Position numbers and translations under genes: made by a program. A model generated the notes under the pieces. It searched no databases, had not been told where the DNA came from, and worked only from the letters and a program-made list of their open reading frames with translations. From positions 1 through 64,000 of the forward strand of contig NZ_LBJC01000030.1 in the NCBI RefSeq assembly GCF_004114535.1: DNA of 64,000 nt, given 5' to 3'. Below are positions 26,295 to 37,320 of the stretch, one piece after another. The stretch is from Bradyrhizobium nanningense (GTDB taxonomy: Bacteria; Pseudomonadota; Alphaproteobacteria; Rhizobiales; Xanthobacteraceae). The stretch's first letter is position 1, and each line of letters starts with the position of its first letter.

Positions 26295-26598
26295 GACTGG
26301 ATCTCCAATGGGCTTTGGTCGCTGCGCCTGCCGCAGCGAAGGCAAACCAATCGTCGGGCGTTGGGATGAAGTTTGCGCCTTGAGGCAAGGAGCAATCCGA
26401 CAACATTGCCGCCAGCCGAAATCAGGATTCGCCACCGCGGCAGACTCGCCTTCGCAACCACGAGAAGCATACCTAGGGTTCACCACATCAGGTTAAGCCG
26501 TGTCAAAACCGGATAACTACGGCTGCCGAATCGAGGATCAGGATATCGCCCCATTCCGGCTTGAAGTCGGCGCGGCGTTTGCGCCGATCACGGCGCGG
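26295..26598. other. Gap between adaptor and cyclase genes
   Basis: This 304-bp stretch holds the possible N-terminal extension of the adaptor frame (back to GTG 26484) and beyond it about 110 bases without an open frame of note. The promoter of the adaptor-synthase pair is probably here. No hairpin or repeat stands out. Confidence 0.35.
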
Positions 26599-29500
26599 CT
26601 AACGCCCATTCCCAAGTAGCTCTTTCGCTTCCAGGACTTCGGGAAGATTTTGCTCCGCCTCGAATTCAGCGAGCACGGGAGCGAGCACCTCGGATATCGC
26701 ATTCGCTCGGTCATTTGCCTCTTGCAGCCGGGCAAGTTCAAGCGCGCTGCGCAGCTCGAAAGTCCTGGTCTGCTGGTGTCGCGCGATTTCCAGCGCTCGC
26801 TTCAGGGCATCTTCGGCACTGGATCCGTCATGGCGCGACAAGAGTTTACCGCGGACACGATGCAGCTCGGCATCAAGCCAATGCTGGCCGGACTGTGCCG
26901 TCCCGGCGATCAATTCGTCCAGGATATCCAGCCCGGTCTCGACTTCGCCCAGCTCCGCATTCGCCATGGCGACATGCAGCCCCCAAAACGGTTCGCAGAG
27001 GTAGCAATCGTTCTCGCGCAGCGAGGTCCAGCCGTGACGCATGTCCGCCAATCCGGCCATTCGGTCGCCGGCGCGCCACTTGGCGAGGCCATTCAGGTAG
27101 GTGCCCGCGGCCACGTATAGCGGCATCGTGTGGTCGCGCGCGAGACCGAGCGCCAGGATCGTCTCTGTTTGCTGCAGCATGCCCCCGCATATCCCGTCGA
27201 ACACTGCGCGATGAACCAGCGCATTCGCCTGGGACAGCGCTCGTTTTTCTGCCGGAGCACCCACCGCTTCCGCGGCAAGCTTGCGCGCACGAGCGGTGCT
27301 GCCGAGCGGCCAGAGCACCAGGGCAAGAAATCTCATGATCACGAACGGCAGATCCAGCGCCGAAGCCCTGAAGGTCGCGGGATCCGGCTCGGCACCATAG
27401 ATCGCCAGCGCCCGCTCGAGATGCGTTCTCGCATTCAAGTAATCGCCCGCGAACCAGCAGGTGACGCCGCCCGCCCAATGGGCAACCACGGCGGCCACCG
27501 GCGAGTCCGGTCGTCGGTCAGCGGCGCTTCTGATGGCGTCCGCCAGCTCCCGCATCGGAGCGAGTTCGCCGTGCGTCAGGCAGGCATTGAAGAGTCCCGA
27601 ATGCACCGGCGCCAGCTCAACGGGATCATCGATGTGGGCTGCGAACTGGCGCGCACGCGTCCATGCCGCGACCGTTTCGGGAGCGCTATGGCCGAGGCTG
27701 CCCCTGAGTGCACGGCCATATGCGATTTGAAGATGCAGCCTGCTCATCACCCGGCGCGGCTCGTCTGGCAACTGATCTGCGATCGCAATGGCCTTGCCGA
27801 GATGCGCGATCGCCTCGGAATAGGCCGAGCGTTTCAGTGCCTGCTGGCCCGCCTTGCGCCACCATTCGAGTGCGACCTCGCTCAGCCCCGCCTCAGTGAA
27901 GTGGTGTGCCAGGACTTCCGGCTCGGTCTCGGCGACGGCTGGAAACTTCTCGCGCAGGACCTCGCCAATTCGCGTGTGAAGCACCTGCCGTTTGCTCTTG
28001 AGCAGGCTCTCGTACGCCGCTTCCTGAACGAGGGCGTGCTTGAAACTATAATTTGCTTCGGGCGGCGCCCCACGGCGCAACAGCAATTCGGCCTCTTCAA
28101 GCTGTCCCAGCGCAGCCCTCAGGGTCAGATCATCGCGTCCTGCCACGGTCTTCAGCAGCGCGTACGAAAAGTCGCGGCCGATGGCCGCGCCTATCTGTGC
28201 CACCTCCTTGACCGGAGCGAGCCGGTCGAGCCGCGCCATCAGCGAATCCTGCAGCGTCGCGGGGATGGCAAGCGGCGGCAGCGGACTATTCAGGCGGTAG
28301 CGTCCGGCATCTTCGACGAGCAAGCCGGACTCCAGCACCATCTTGGTCAATTCCTCGACGAACAGCGGGATGCCGTCGGTCTTGTCGATGATCTGCTTCA
28401 TCATCTCGCGTGGCAGCTGGCGGCCGACGACCACCTGCTCCACCAGCGCGCGCGTGTCCTGCCGGTCGAGCCGGTCGAGCCGCAACAGACTGACGTTGGC
28501 AAGGCCCGACCAGGAGGGCTCGAACTCCGGCCGGGATGTCATGAGCACGAGTATCGGCAGGGCCCTGATCCGATCGACCGCGAGATCGAACAGCTCGAGC
28601 GTCGTGGCATCGGCCCAATGCATATCCTCGCAGATGAGCAACAGAGGCTGGCCTCGCGCCAATCCCTCGAGCTGATCGAGAAGGACAGCAAACGTCTGTC
28701 TCCGCTGCTGCGCCGGGCTCAAGCCGAGGGGCGGGTAACGGTCGCCTATGGGAATCGAAAGCAGAGCCGCAATCAGCGGGGTTGCTCGGGCGACCTGCTG
28801 GGTTCCCAGCGCCAGCATGGCCTCGAGCTTGTCGAGCTTTTGTTCCGGCGTGTCGTTCAAGCGAATTGCGGCGGCGCGCTCGAGCTGCGCGATAAAGGGA
28901 TGAAGTGCACTGTTGGTGTGATAAGGCGAACACTGATACCGCACTCGACGGTGTGTCCCCAGCGAGGGGCTTTCGGACAGTGTTGCCACAACGCGCGACT
29001 TGCCGATGCCAGCTTCGCCGGAAATCAATACGATCTGGCCCAAGCCCTGCCATGCCTCCCGCTGGCGCGAGAGAATGAATTCGATCTCGTCCTTGCGGCC
29101 GACAAAGCCGATCGAGCGCGCGGCGCGGACCGCCTCGAAGCGGCTCTCCGATACGCTCGCTCCTTCCACCGCCCAGACCGCGATGGGCTCGCTTATCCCC
29201 TTGACCTCGCGACGGCCGAGATTGCGGAAGGTGAAGAGATCGCCAAGCAGCCGGCGCGTCGATGAAGCAACGACGACCGCCCCCGGCTCCGCCAGGCTCT
29301 GCAGCCGGGCAGCGAGGTTTGGCGTATCGCCGACGGTTGCGTGCTCCTCAGATGCATCTCCGCTGATGAGGCCGCCGACCACCACGAGCCCGGTCGCGAT
29401 TGCGATCCGCAGTTCAACCCGTTCGCCGGCTCCTGTCTCGAGCTGGCGAATCGCAGCGATGATGTCGAGGCCCGCCCGCACTGCGCGCTCCGCATCATCT

Positions 29501-29919
29501 TCGTGGGCGCGCGGATAACCGAAGTAGACGAGGATTCCGTCACCGACGAATCTGGCAATCCTGCCGTCATAAGCGGCAATGACGCGCGCGCAAGCGGCGC
29601 GGTAGGCCCGGATCACTTCCCACAGATCCTCGGGATCGAGACGCGCTGAGAGCGCAGTCGATCCGACCAGATCGCAAAACATGACGGTGAGGTGGCGCCG
29701 CTCCGCGTCGTGAGGAGGAGACGGCGACGCGATCAATGCGGCTGGATCGAGCTCGGCAATGGCACGCAGCATCTTGCGGCGATGACCGAGCAGGACTCCG
29801 AGCTTGTCAAAGTCCTCGTCCATCAGTTCGGGGAGGATGCCCACGTCGATGCCATTTTGGGCAAAACGCTCTGCGTATTGCCCAAGCCCCAGCTTCTCGA
29901 GCCACTCCGCAATCTGCAT
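26599..29919 (-). CDS. SAM / class III nucleotide cyclase / AAA ATPase / TPR protein
   Basis: A very large signalling protein of 1106 residues. Order: SAM domain (about 1-60, EWLEKLGLGQYAERFAQNG), class III cyclase catalytic domain (about 75-250, with the two metal-binding aspartates in VMFCDLVGST and FVGDGILVYFGYP), an AAA-type ATPase with Walker A GEAGIGKS and Walker B LLLICEDMHWAD, then about 500 residues of TPR-like helical repeats. It probably makes cAMP in response to a bound partner or ligand; the ATPase-TPR half looks like a regulator of the LuxR/MalT style. ATG 29919 follows GGGAG; a GTG three codons earlier is possible. Many Bradyrhizobium genomes carry several such proteins. Confidence 0.92.
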   Translation of the reverse strand: MQIAEWLEKLGLGQYAERFAQNGIDVGILPELMDEDFDKLGVLLGHRRKMLRAIAELDPAALIASPSPPHDAERRHLTVMFCDLVGSTALSARLDPEDLWEVIRAYRAACARVIAAYDGRIARFVGDGILVYFGYPRAHEDDAERAVRAGLDIIAAIRQLETGAGERVELRIAIATGLVVVGGLISGDASEEHATVGDTPNLAARLQSLAEPGAVVVASSTRRLLGDLFTFRNLGRREVKGISEPIAVWAVEGASVSESRFEAVRAARSIGFVGRKDEIEFILSRQREAWQGLGQIVLISGEAGIGKSRVVATLSESPSLGTHRRVRYQCSPYHTNSALHPFIAQLERAAAIRLNDTPEQKLDKLEAMLALGTQQVARATPLIAALLSIPIGDRYPPLGLSPAQQRRQTFAVLLDQLEGLARGQPLLLICEDMHWADATTLELFDLAVDRIRALPILVLMTSRPEFEPSWSGLANVSLLRLDRLDRQDTRALVEQVVVGRQLPREMMKQIIDKTDGIPLFVEELTKMVLESGLLVEDAGRYRLNSPLPPLAIPATLQDSLMARLDRLAPVKEVAQIGAAIGRDFSYALLKTVAGRDDLTLRAALGQLEEAELLLRRGAPPEANYSFKHALVQEAAYESLLKSKRQVLHTRIGEVLREKFPAVAETEPEVLAHHFTEAGLSEVALEWWRKAGQQALKRSAYSEAIAHLGKAIAIADQLPDEPRRVMSRLHLQIAYGRALRGSLGHSAPETVAAWTRARQFAAHIDDPVELAPVHSGLFNACLTHGELAPMRELADAIRSAADRRPDSPVAAVVAHWAGGVTCWFAGDYLNARTHLERALAIYGAEPDPATFRASALDLPFVIMRFLALVLWPLGSTARARKLAAEAVGAPAEKRALSQANALVHRAVFDGICGGMLQQTETILALGLARDHTMPLYVAAGTYLNGLAKWRAGDRMAGLADMRHGWTSLRENDCYLCEPFWGLHVAMANAELGEVETGLDILDELIAGTAQSGQHWLDAELHRVRGKLLSRHDGSSAEDALKRALEIARHQQTRTFELRSALELARLQEANDRANAISEVLAPVLAEFEAEQNLPEVLEAKELLGNGR

Positions 29920-30236
29920 GGCTCCCACCGATCTTGTGACTGGCAGTTAGCAGAATTTTGGACCACGGCCGCGCAGAGAGAATATCCCAACGCGGTCATG
30001 ATGGCACGTCTTGTTTGCCGTGCGAAAACCTAGGTTACTCAGTACCGGTACGGTTTCGATCGGGACACTGCTCGATGCGAAACGGCTGCGCTACCAAACA
30101 TCGCTGGCGCGCAGCGTTGGACAGCAGAGGTTGCGATGAATCGTCGTTGCTCATTCCAGACCTGAAGCCGAACCAACACTGCGGCTTGTGCTGACGTACG
30201 ATGTCAAGCGGACGTTCTTCCATGAGCGCACGTCCT
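29920..30236. other. Intergenic, no gene supported
   Basis: The region is upstream of the cyclase gene and downstream of the four-helix membrane protein gene, both read leftward. Open frames are short and shadow-like. No repeat or terminator was recognised. It probably holds the cyclase promoter. Confidence 0.35.
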
Positions 30237-30752
30237 TCATTGCTTGTTGATGGGCGCTTCGTAGTTGCGAGCCATCGTGCCCGCCGCAACCTGAAGCGAA
30301 GAACCAACCACCCAACAGCCGGCAACAAAGCCTATCAGGCCGTTAGGCAGATTTTGATCAAGGACAAGGATGCTGACCGACAGAGTTGCGGCGATCGCTG
30401 CGCTGAACGTACCGGCTGCACTCATGATCTCGGCCGGCTCGGAACCGTTCCATTCTTCCGAGATGCTCGATGCCGGCTTCCGTGCGACATTGCCGGCCAA
30501 GTCGATTCCGACATAATAACTGAGAGCTCCGTAGATCATTGTTATCAGTACGATCCAGCCGCTTTCAAACAGTCCGCCTTTCTGACGCAACAGGGTCGCA
30601 CCCACATAGAGGCCGCAAGAGGCTCCAACGGCTCCCAGCCCAATTCTTTCAAGGATATGGGCCGACTTGATCAGACTGGAACGGGGGATCCGAAGACTGC
30701 CGACGTGCCTTGTGAGGGAAAATGCGTTGGAAAATGCGCTGCTAATCTTCAT
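30237..30752 (-). CDS. Multi-span membrane protein of unknown function
   Basis: A 171-residue protein. After a basic start (MKISSAFSNAFSLTRHVGS) there are about four hydrophobic segments: GLGAVGASCGLYVGATLL, GWIVLITMIYGALSYYVGI, FSAAIAATLSVSILVL and GLIGFVAGCWVVGSSLQV. It is probably in the inner membrane. ATG 30752 has AGGAG at good spacing; the longer open frame upstream is shadow-like. No family is recognised and its codon use is less GC-biased than that of its neighbours, so it may be recently acquired. Confidence 0.7.
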   Translation of the reverse strand: MKISSAFSNAFSLTRHVGSLRIPRSSLIKSAHILERIGLGAVGASCGLYVGATLLRQKGGLFESGWIVLITMIYGALSYYVGIDLAGNVARKPASSISEEWNGSEPAEIMSAAGTFSAAIAATLSVSILVLDQNLPNGLIGFVAGCWVVGSSLQVAAGTMARNYEAPINKQ

Positions 30753-31093
30753 TGGGGGCTCCTTCTGAGTAAATAGCAGCCTACCGGCCGACCCGAATAG
30801 AAGCTGCCAGGACGCGTTTCTCGATGCCCTTGATTCCAATTTCTGAAAAATCTGTGCTGAGTGATGGAGCTGGCTTGCTCGTGAGCAAGACGAGGAGCCA
30901 ATCCAAAGCTGCGAGCACGCGGCTGCGCAGGCATTGCATCTCACCCGTGTTCGTCAATCAGGTCCGGGTGCGGCAATTTCTTGCGGACGTGGTAGTTCAG
31001 AAAGAGAGTGATCGAGTATGAAGCGGTTCACATACCGCTGTTCCCTGTCGCGCCATCCGCTCACGATTTCCGGAGGACATGTGGAGCTCGCAG
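30753..31093. other. Intergenic, no gene supported
   Basis: A 341-bp gap upstream of the membrane-protein gene and downstream of the ABC ATPase gene. A 60-codon plus-strand frame (31018-31200) runs into the ABC gene and has the basic composition of a shadow. Nothing else is seen. Confidence 0.35.
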
Positions 31094-32959
<1,866 letters not shown>

Positions 32960-32995
32960 ACCTGGACCTCGAAGCCTGCCGCAGAGAAGGTGCGC

Positions 32996-33114
32996 TCCCT
33001 CCCCCGCTCGCCGGGGAGGGTTGGGGAGAGGGTGTCTCGACAACGAAGACTCCCCCAGAGGAGAGAACCCTCACCCGCGCCTTTGGCGCGACCTCTCTCG
33101 CAGGCGGGAGAGGT
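32996..33114. repeat. Dispersed inverted repeat, copy A
   Basis: A roughly 118-bp unit with ccccgctcgccgggg and internal gggttggggagaggg, then ctcccccagaggagag and a closing gcgggagagg. A second copy in the opposite orientation lies at 59836-59954 with the same parts in order. It sits inside the ABC operon, between the ATPase gene and the dehydrogenase gene. Confidence 0.8.
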
Positions 33115-33159
33115 AAGAGGAGCTCGTGGCTGCACCAACGGTCTCATCATCATCGCGCC

Positions 33160-34086
33160 TCAATATCCGCGCGTGCGATCGACGCGCCCCGGCAACACTT
33201 CGCCGCGGCGGTGGCGGGCGATGACGTCGAGCACGAAATCGACGGCGGTGTCGGGCGTCGTCATGCTGGCATTGTGCGGCGTCAGCAAAATGCGCGGGTG
33301 GCTCCAGAACGGATGTCCTGAGGGAAGCGGCTCAGGATCGGTGACGTCGAGCACCGCACCTGACAACGCGCCGCTGTCGAGCGCGGCGAGAAAATCGGCC
33401 TCATTGAGATGCGGGCCACGGCCGACATTGACCAGCCCCGCCCCGCGCGGCAAGCGCGCGAACAGGTCCGCGTTCAGGATGCCGCGCGTCTCATCGGTGA
33501 GAGGCAGCAGGCAGATGAGGATGTCGCTCTGCGCAAGGAATTCGAATAGCGCTTCTGCACCCGCGTAGCAGGCGACGCCCTCGATCTCGCGCGGCGACCG
33601 GTTCCAGCCCAGAAGCGGAAAGCCGAATGCCTTGAGGCGTTCGAGCACGGCCTGCCCGAGCTGGCCGAGCCCCATCACACCGACGCGCCGACGCCTGGCC
33701 GGCGTGATCCGGATCTCGCGCCAGACCCGCTCCTTCTGTTGGCTGATGAATTGCAGGAGGTCGCGATGCAGGGCCAGCACGGCCATGGTGACATATTCGA
33801 CCATGGTCTCGGCAATGCCGGGCTCCAGCATGCGGACCAGCGGAATGTGCGCCGGAACTTTCGTGGCATCGAACTGGTCGACGCCCGCGCCGACCGAGAA
33901 CACGAGCTCCAGGTTCGGAAAGGTCGTCGCGATGTCGTCGGGCGGCACCCAGGTCACGAGGTAGCGCACGTCGGCGGGATCGCCGATATCGGGCCAGAGC
34001 CGGAACGGCAATTCGGGCGCACGCTCCGCAAAGAAGCGCGCCCATTCGGCGCCGCGCACCATGTTGGCCTTGTAGAGAACCGTCAT
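33160..34086 (-). CDS. D-2-hydroxyacid dehydrogenase, glyoxylate/hydroxypyruvate reductase A-like
   Basis: A 308-residue NAD(P)H-dependent enzyme that reduces 2-keto acids to 2-hydroxy acids. Features: substrate-domain FSVGAGVDQFDAT, the nucleotide fold VGVMGLGQLGQAVLERL, conserved Arg in VNVGRGPHLNEADF, Glu in DVTDPEPLP and catalytic His in LLTPHNASMT. The stop of the preceding oxidoreductase is seven bases away, so they are translated together. It probably acts on the keto acid released by that oxidoreductase. Confidence 0.85.
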   Translation of the reverse strand: MTVLYKANMVRGAEWARFFAERAPELPFRLWPDIGDPADVRYLVTWVPPDDIATTFPNLELVFSVGAGVDQFDATKVPAHIPLVRMLEPGIAETMVEYVTMAVLALHRDLLQFISQQKERVWREIRITPARRRRVGVMGLGQLGQAVLERLKAFGFPLLGWNRSPREIEGVACYAGAEALFEFLAQSDILICLLPLTDETRGILNADLFARLPRGAGLVNVGRGPHLNEADFLAALDSGALSGAVLDVTDPEPLPSGHPFWSHPRILLTPHNASMTTPDTAVDFVLDVIARHRRGEVLPGRVDRTRGY

Positions 34087-34093
34087 GCGGCCC

Positions 34094-35422
34094 TCAGAAC
34101 GGGCTGACCGGCGCCAGCCGCCGGCCGTCGATCATGCGCTTGTGGCTGTAGGCGGCGGGATCGACCAGCGGCGTCGCGCCGGTCACGATGTCGGCGGCGA
34201 GCTTGCCGGCCGCGGGGCCGATGCCAAAGCCGTGGCCGGAGAAGCCGGTCGCAAGGCAGAAGCCCGGCAGCGCATCGACCGGCGAGATCACGGGGATCGT
34301 GTCGGGTGTGCAGTCGATGGTGCCGCCCCAGGCTTCGGCGATCTCGATGTCGTTCAATTCCGGATTCGCCTTGATCAAAGACGCAAGCGCGGCATTGACC
34401 AGTGACATGTCGGGCTCGGGATCGCGCACGCGCTCAGTCTCGAACGGCGACGGCTTGTCGAGGCTCCAGCTGGTGCCGCGCACGATCTGCTCGAAGAAGG
34501 ACTTGCCGAACGAGAGTTTCAGCCCGTTCTTGCGATGCAAATAAGTCGGCCAGAACGTGCGCGCGTAGCGGAACAGGTCGGGCGACAGCTCGACCGTGCC
34601 GCGGTTGCGCAGCGCCAGCGTGAAACCGCCATCGAGGCGGCGACGAATGCAATAGAAATCCGTGCCGAGCGCGCCGGAAGTGATCTCCGGCGCCGGCGTG
34701 GTCCGGCATGCGGTGGCGTTGACGAGGCCGATCGGCAGCTCGATGCCATGGCGGCGGCAGAACAGCGACGACCACGCCCCGCCGGAGAGCAGCACCGATT
34801 GGGTGCGGATGGTGCCCTTCTCGGTGACGACGGCGCTGACGCGGCCGCCTTGCGTCTCCAGCCCGCGCGCCGCGCAGCCCTGATGGATGCTGACGCCATG
34901 CTTGCGCGCGGCAGTGGCCAGCGCCGGCACGGCCATCGACGGCTCGGCGCGGCCATCGCTCGGCGTGTGAAGACCGCCGACCCAGGCGTCGGTATTCCCC
35001 GGCACGCGCTCGGCGACCTCTGCCGGCGTCAGCACGGTGGAGTGGACCTGCATCTCGCGCGCGACCGCGGCCCAGCGCTCCCAGCTTGCGAGCTCGTCCT
35101 TGCTCTTGGTCAGGAACAGCACGCCGGTGCGACGGAAACCGGCATCGACGCCGGCATCGTTCTGCATGTCCTCCCAGAGCCGGAGCGCCTCGCGTGCCAG
35201 CGGAATTTCCTCGCGCGCGCGGCCCTGCTGCCGGCACCAGCCCCAATTGCGGCTCGACTGCTCGCCGCCGACATGGCCCTTTTCGACCAGCGCGACGGAA
35301 TGCCCCTTCTTCGCCAGATGATAGGCCGCGGACACGCCGATCACGCCGCCGCCGATGACGACGACGTCCACCTGCGCCGGCAGGCGTTCGTCGCTGTTGA
35401 TGCGATTGAGCGGCGGTGACAT
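34094..35422 (-). CDS. FAD-dependent amine/D-amino-acid oxidoreductase (DadA-like)
   Basis: A 442-residue flavoprotein of the DAO superfamily. The FAD-binding VVVIGGGVIGVSAAYHLAKKG is near residues 18-39; SSRNWGWCRQQGR follows; and GTIDCTPDTIPVISPV with TGFSGHGFGIGPAAGKL marks the C-terminal FAD contact. Such enzymes oxidatively deaminate amino or N-alkyl-amino acids to keto acids. The start ATG 35422 has a GGAG site. In the operon it is between the permeases and the 2-keto-acid reductase, a functional pairing that suggests deamination then reduction of an imported compound. Confidence 0.85.
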   Translation of the reverse strand: MSPPLNRINSDERLPAQVDVVVIGGGVIGVSAAYHLAKKGHSVALVEKGHVGGEQSSRNWGWCRQQGRAREEIPLAREALRLWEDMQNDAGVDAGFRRTGVLFLTKSKDELASWERWAAVAREMQVHSTVLTPAEVAERVPGNTDAWVGGLHTPSDGRAEPSMAVPALATAARKHGVSIHQGCAARGLETQGGRVSAVVTEKGTIRTQSVLLSGGAWSSLFCRRHGIELPIGLVNATACRTTPAPEITSGALGTDFYCIRRRLDGGFTLALRNRGTVELSPDLFRYARTFWPTYLHRKNGLKLSFGKSFFEQIVRGTSWSLDKPSPFETERVRDPEPDMSLVNAALASLIKANPELNDIEIAEAWGGTIDCTPDTIPVISPVDALPGFCLATGFSGHGFGIGPAAGKLAADIVTGATPLVDPAAYSHKRMIDGRRLAPVSPF

Positions 35423-35463
35423 GGGGCACTCCTGGATTTCAGTTTCGATCGAAGTCTTGTTCG

Positions 35464-36342
35464 TCACGGGATGTTCATGCGCGGATCGAGCGCATCGCGC
35501 AGGCCGTCGCCGAGGAAGTTGAAGCTGGTCACGGCCAACGTGATGGCAAGGCCCGGCGCGATCGCGAGCCACGGCGCGTTGGTGAGATAGATCTGCGCGT
35601 TGTTGAGCATGTTGCCCCAGCTCGCGGCCGGCGGCTGGATGCCGTAGCCGAGATAGCTGACGTAGGATTCGAGCAGGATCGCCTTCGCGACGTTCAGCGT
35701 CGCCGCCACCACGATCGGCGCGATCGCATTGGGCACGAGCTCGCGGAACATGATGCGCAGGTTCGAGGAGCCGAAGGCGAGCGCAGCGACAGCAAACTCG
35801 CGCTCCCTCAGCGATCGCACCTGGGCTTCGACGACGCGCGCCACCGCCATCCAGGCGGTCGCTGCAATCAGTACGGTGGTGGTGACGAGGCCCGGTTCGG
35901 TGAGCGCGGCAAGGGCAAGCAGAAGAAAGATCGTCGGAAAGCACAGCACGGCGTCGACAAGCCGCATCAAGATCGCCCCGATCAGGCCGCCATAGAAGCC
36001 GGCGAAGGCGCCGACGACGATACCGACCGCCATCGCGATCATCATCGCGACGAAGCCGATCGACAGCGAGACGCGCGCGCCCATCATCAGCCGCGCCAGC
36101 ACATCGCGGCCGAGCTCGTCGGTGCCGAGGATGTGCGCGCCCGAGAGCGGCGGCGCGAACCGCTTCATGATGTCGATATAGGTGTCGTCGAACGGCAGCA
36201 GATACGGACCAAATGCCGAACCGAGCACGAGCACCAGAATGATGACGCCGCCGGCGAGCGCCAGACGATGCCGGCGGAAGCGCCGCCAGGCGGCCTGGCC
36301 GGGCGCGAGCTGAACGGTGGAGAGGGCCGCGGTCGCCATCAC
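35464..36342 (-). CDS. Peptide-type ABC permease, DppC-like
   Basis: A 292-residue inner-membrane protein with about six hydrophobic segments. It shows the family features: the N-terminal FRRHRLALAGGVIILVLVLG segment, the periplasmic ILGTDELGRDVLARLMMGAR and the conserved REFAVAALAFGSSNLRIMFRELVP loop that binds the ATPase. Its start touches the stop of the DppB gene, so the two are coupled. The starting codon is GTG 36342 or ATG 36339. Confidence 0.9.
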   Translation of the reverse strand: MMATAALSTVQLAPGQAAWRRFRRHRLALAGGVIILVLVLGSAFGPYLLPFDDTYIDIMKRFAPPLSGAHILGTDELGRDVLARLMMGARVSLSIGFVAMMIAMAVGIVVGAFAGFYGGLIGAILMRLVDAVLCFPTIFLLLALAALTEPGLVTTTVLIAATAWMAVARVVEAQVRSLREREFAVAALAFGSSNLRIMFRELVPNAIAPIVVAATLNVAKAILLESYVSYLGYGIQPPAASWGNMLNNAQIYLTNAPWLAIAPGLAITLAVTSFNFLGDGLRDALDPRMNIP

Positions 36343-37293
36343 CTAGCCCACCCGGATGCGCGGATCGACGACGGCGTAGAGGATGTCGGCAAGCAGCGAG
36401 CCGATCAGCACCATGGTCGCCGAGAACATCAGGATGCCCATCACCACGGGATAGTCACGATAGCCGATGGAATCGAGGAACAGCCGCCCCATGCCGGGCC
36501 AGGTGAACACGGTCTCGGCCACCAGCGCGCCGCCGAGCAGCGTCGGAAACTGCAGGCCTGCCACCGTGATCATCGGCAGCAGTGCATTGCGCAGCGCGTG
36601 CACCGTGAGAATGCGCCATTCCGGCATGCCCTTGGCCCGCGCAGTGCGGATGTAATCCTGGTTGATGACCTCGAGCATGGAGGAGCGCATGAAGCGGCCC
36701 CACATCGCGGTCTCCACCAGCGCCAGCACCATCGCCGGCGCGATGAGATGATGCAGGAGATCGAGCAGCGAGCCGTCGCCGACGGTCTCGCGATTGCCAG
36801 CCGGCAGCCAGCCGAGCTTGACCGAGAACACGTAGATGGTGACGAGGCCGAACCAGAAGGTCGGGATCGACAGCGCGATCATGGCACCGACGGTGGCGAG
36901 CGTGTCGAACAGCGAATAGCGGCGCAGCGCGCCGAGGATGCCGATCCAGCAGCCGAGCAGCACCGCGATGATGGTCGCCGTCGCCATCAGCTCCAGCGTG
37001 GCGCCGAGATGCGAGGAGATCACCGACAGCACCGCCTCGCCGTCGCGATAGGAGCGGCCCCAATCGCCTTTCAGCATGCGACCGAACCAGTCGAGATACT
37101 GGATCGGCAGCGGGCGATCGAGGCCGAGCTGCCTGGTGACGCGATCGAGATCCTCCTGCGTCATCTGCGCGGAGGCCGCGAATTGCGACAGCGGACCGCC
37201 GGGCGCCAGATGCAGGATGGCAAAGCCGATCGCCGAGACGATCACCAGCAGCATGATCGCCTGCGCCAGGCGGTTGACGACGTAACGGGCCAT
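36343..37293 (-). CDS. Peptide-type ABC permease, DppB-like
   Basis: A 316-residue inner-membrane protein (about six segments) starting MARYVVNRLAQAIMLLVIVS. The typical parts are the N-terminal gate, the RSSMLEVINQDYIRTARAKGMPEW coupling loop (shown in part) and the C-terminal FTWPGMGRLFLDSIGYRDYP. It pairs with the DppC-like protein to form the membrane channel. The next gene starts directly at its stop codon. Confidence 0.9.
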   Translation of the reverse strand: MARYVVNRLAQAIMLLVIVSAIGFAILHLAPGGPLSQFAASAQMTQEDLDRVTRQLGLDRPLPIQYLDWFGRMLKGDWGRSYRDGEAVLSVISSHLGATLELMATATIIAVLLGCWIGILGALRRYSLFDTLATVGAMIALSIPTFWFGLVTIYVFSVKLGWLPAGNRETVGDGSLLDLLHHLIAPAMVLALVETAMWGRFMRSSMLEVINQDYIRTARAKGMPEWRILTVHALRNALLPMITVAGLQFPTLLGGALVAETVFTWPGMGRLFLDSIGYRDYPVVMGILMFSATMVLIGSLLADILYAVVDPRIRVG

Positions 37294-37320
37294 CTCAGGC
37301 TGCCCTGCGCACCTGATCCG

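Noticed and set aside
27130..29265. 711-codon plus-strand frame opposite the cyclase gene
   Set aside because: Antisense shadow of the SAM-cyclase-ATPase gene, with no motif.
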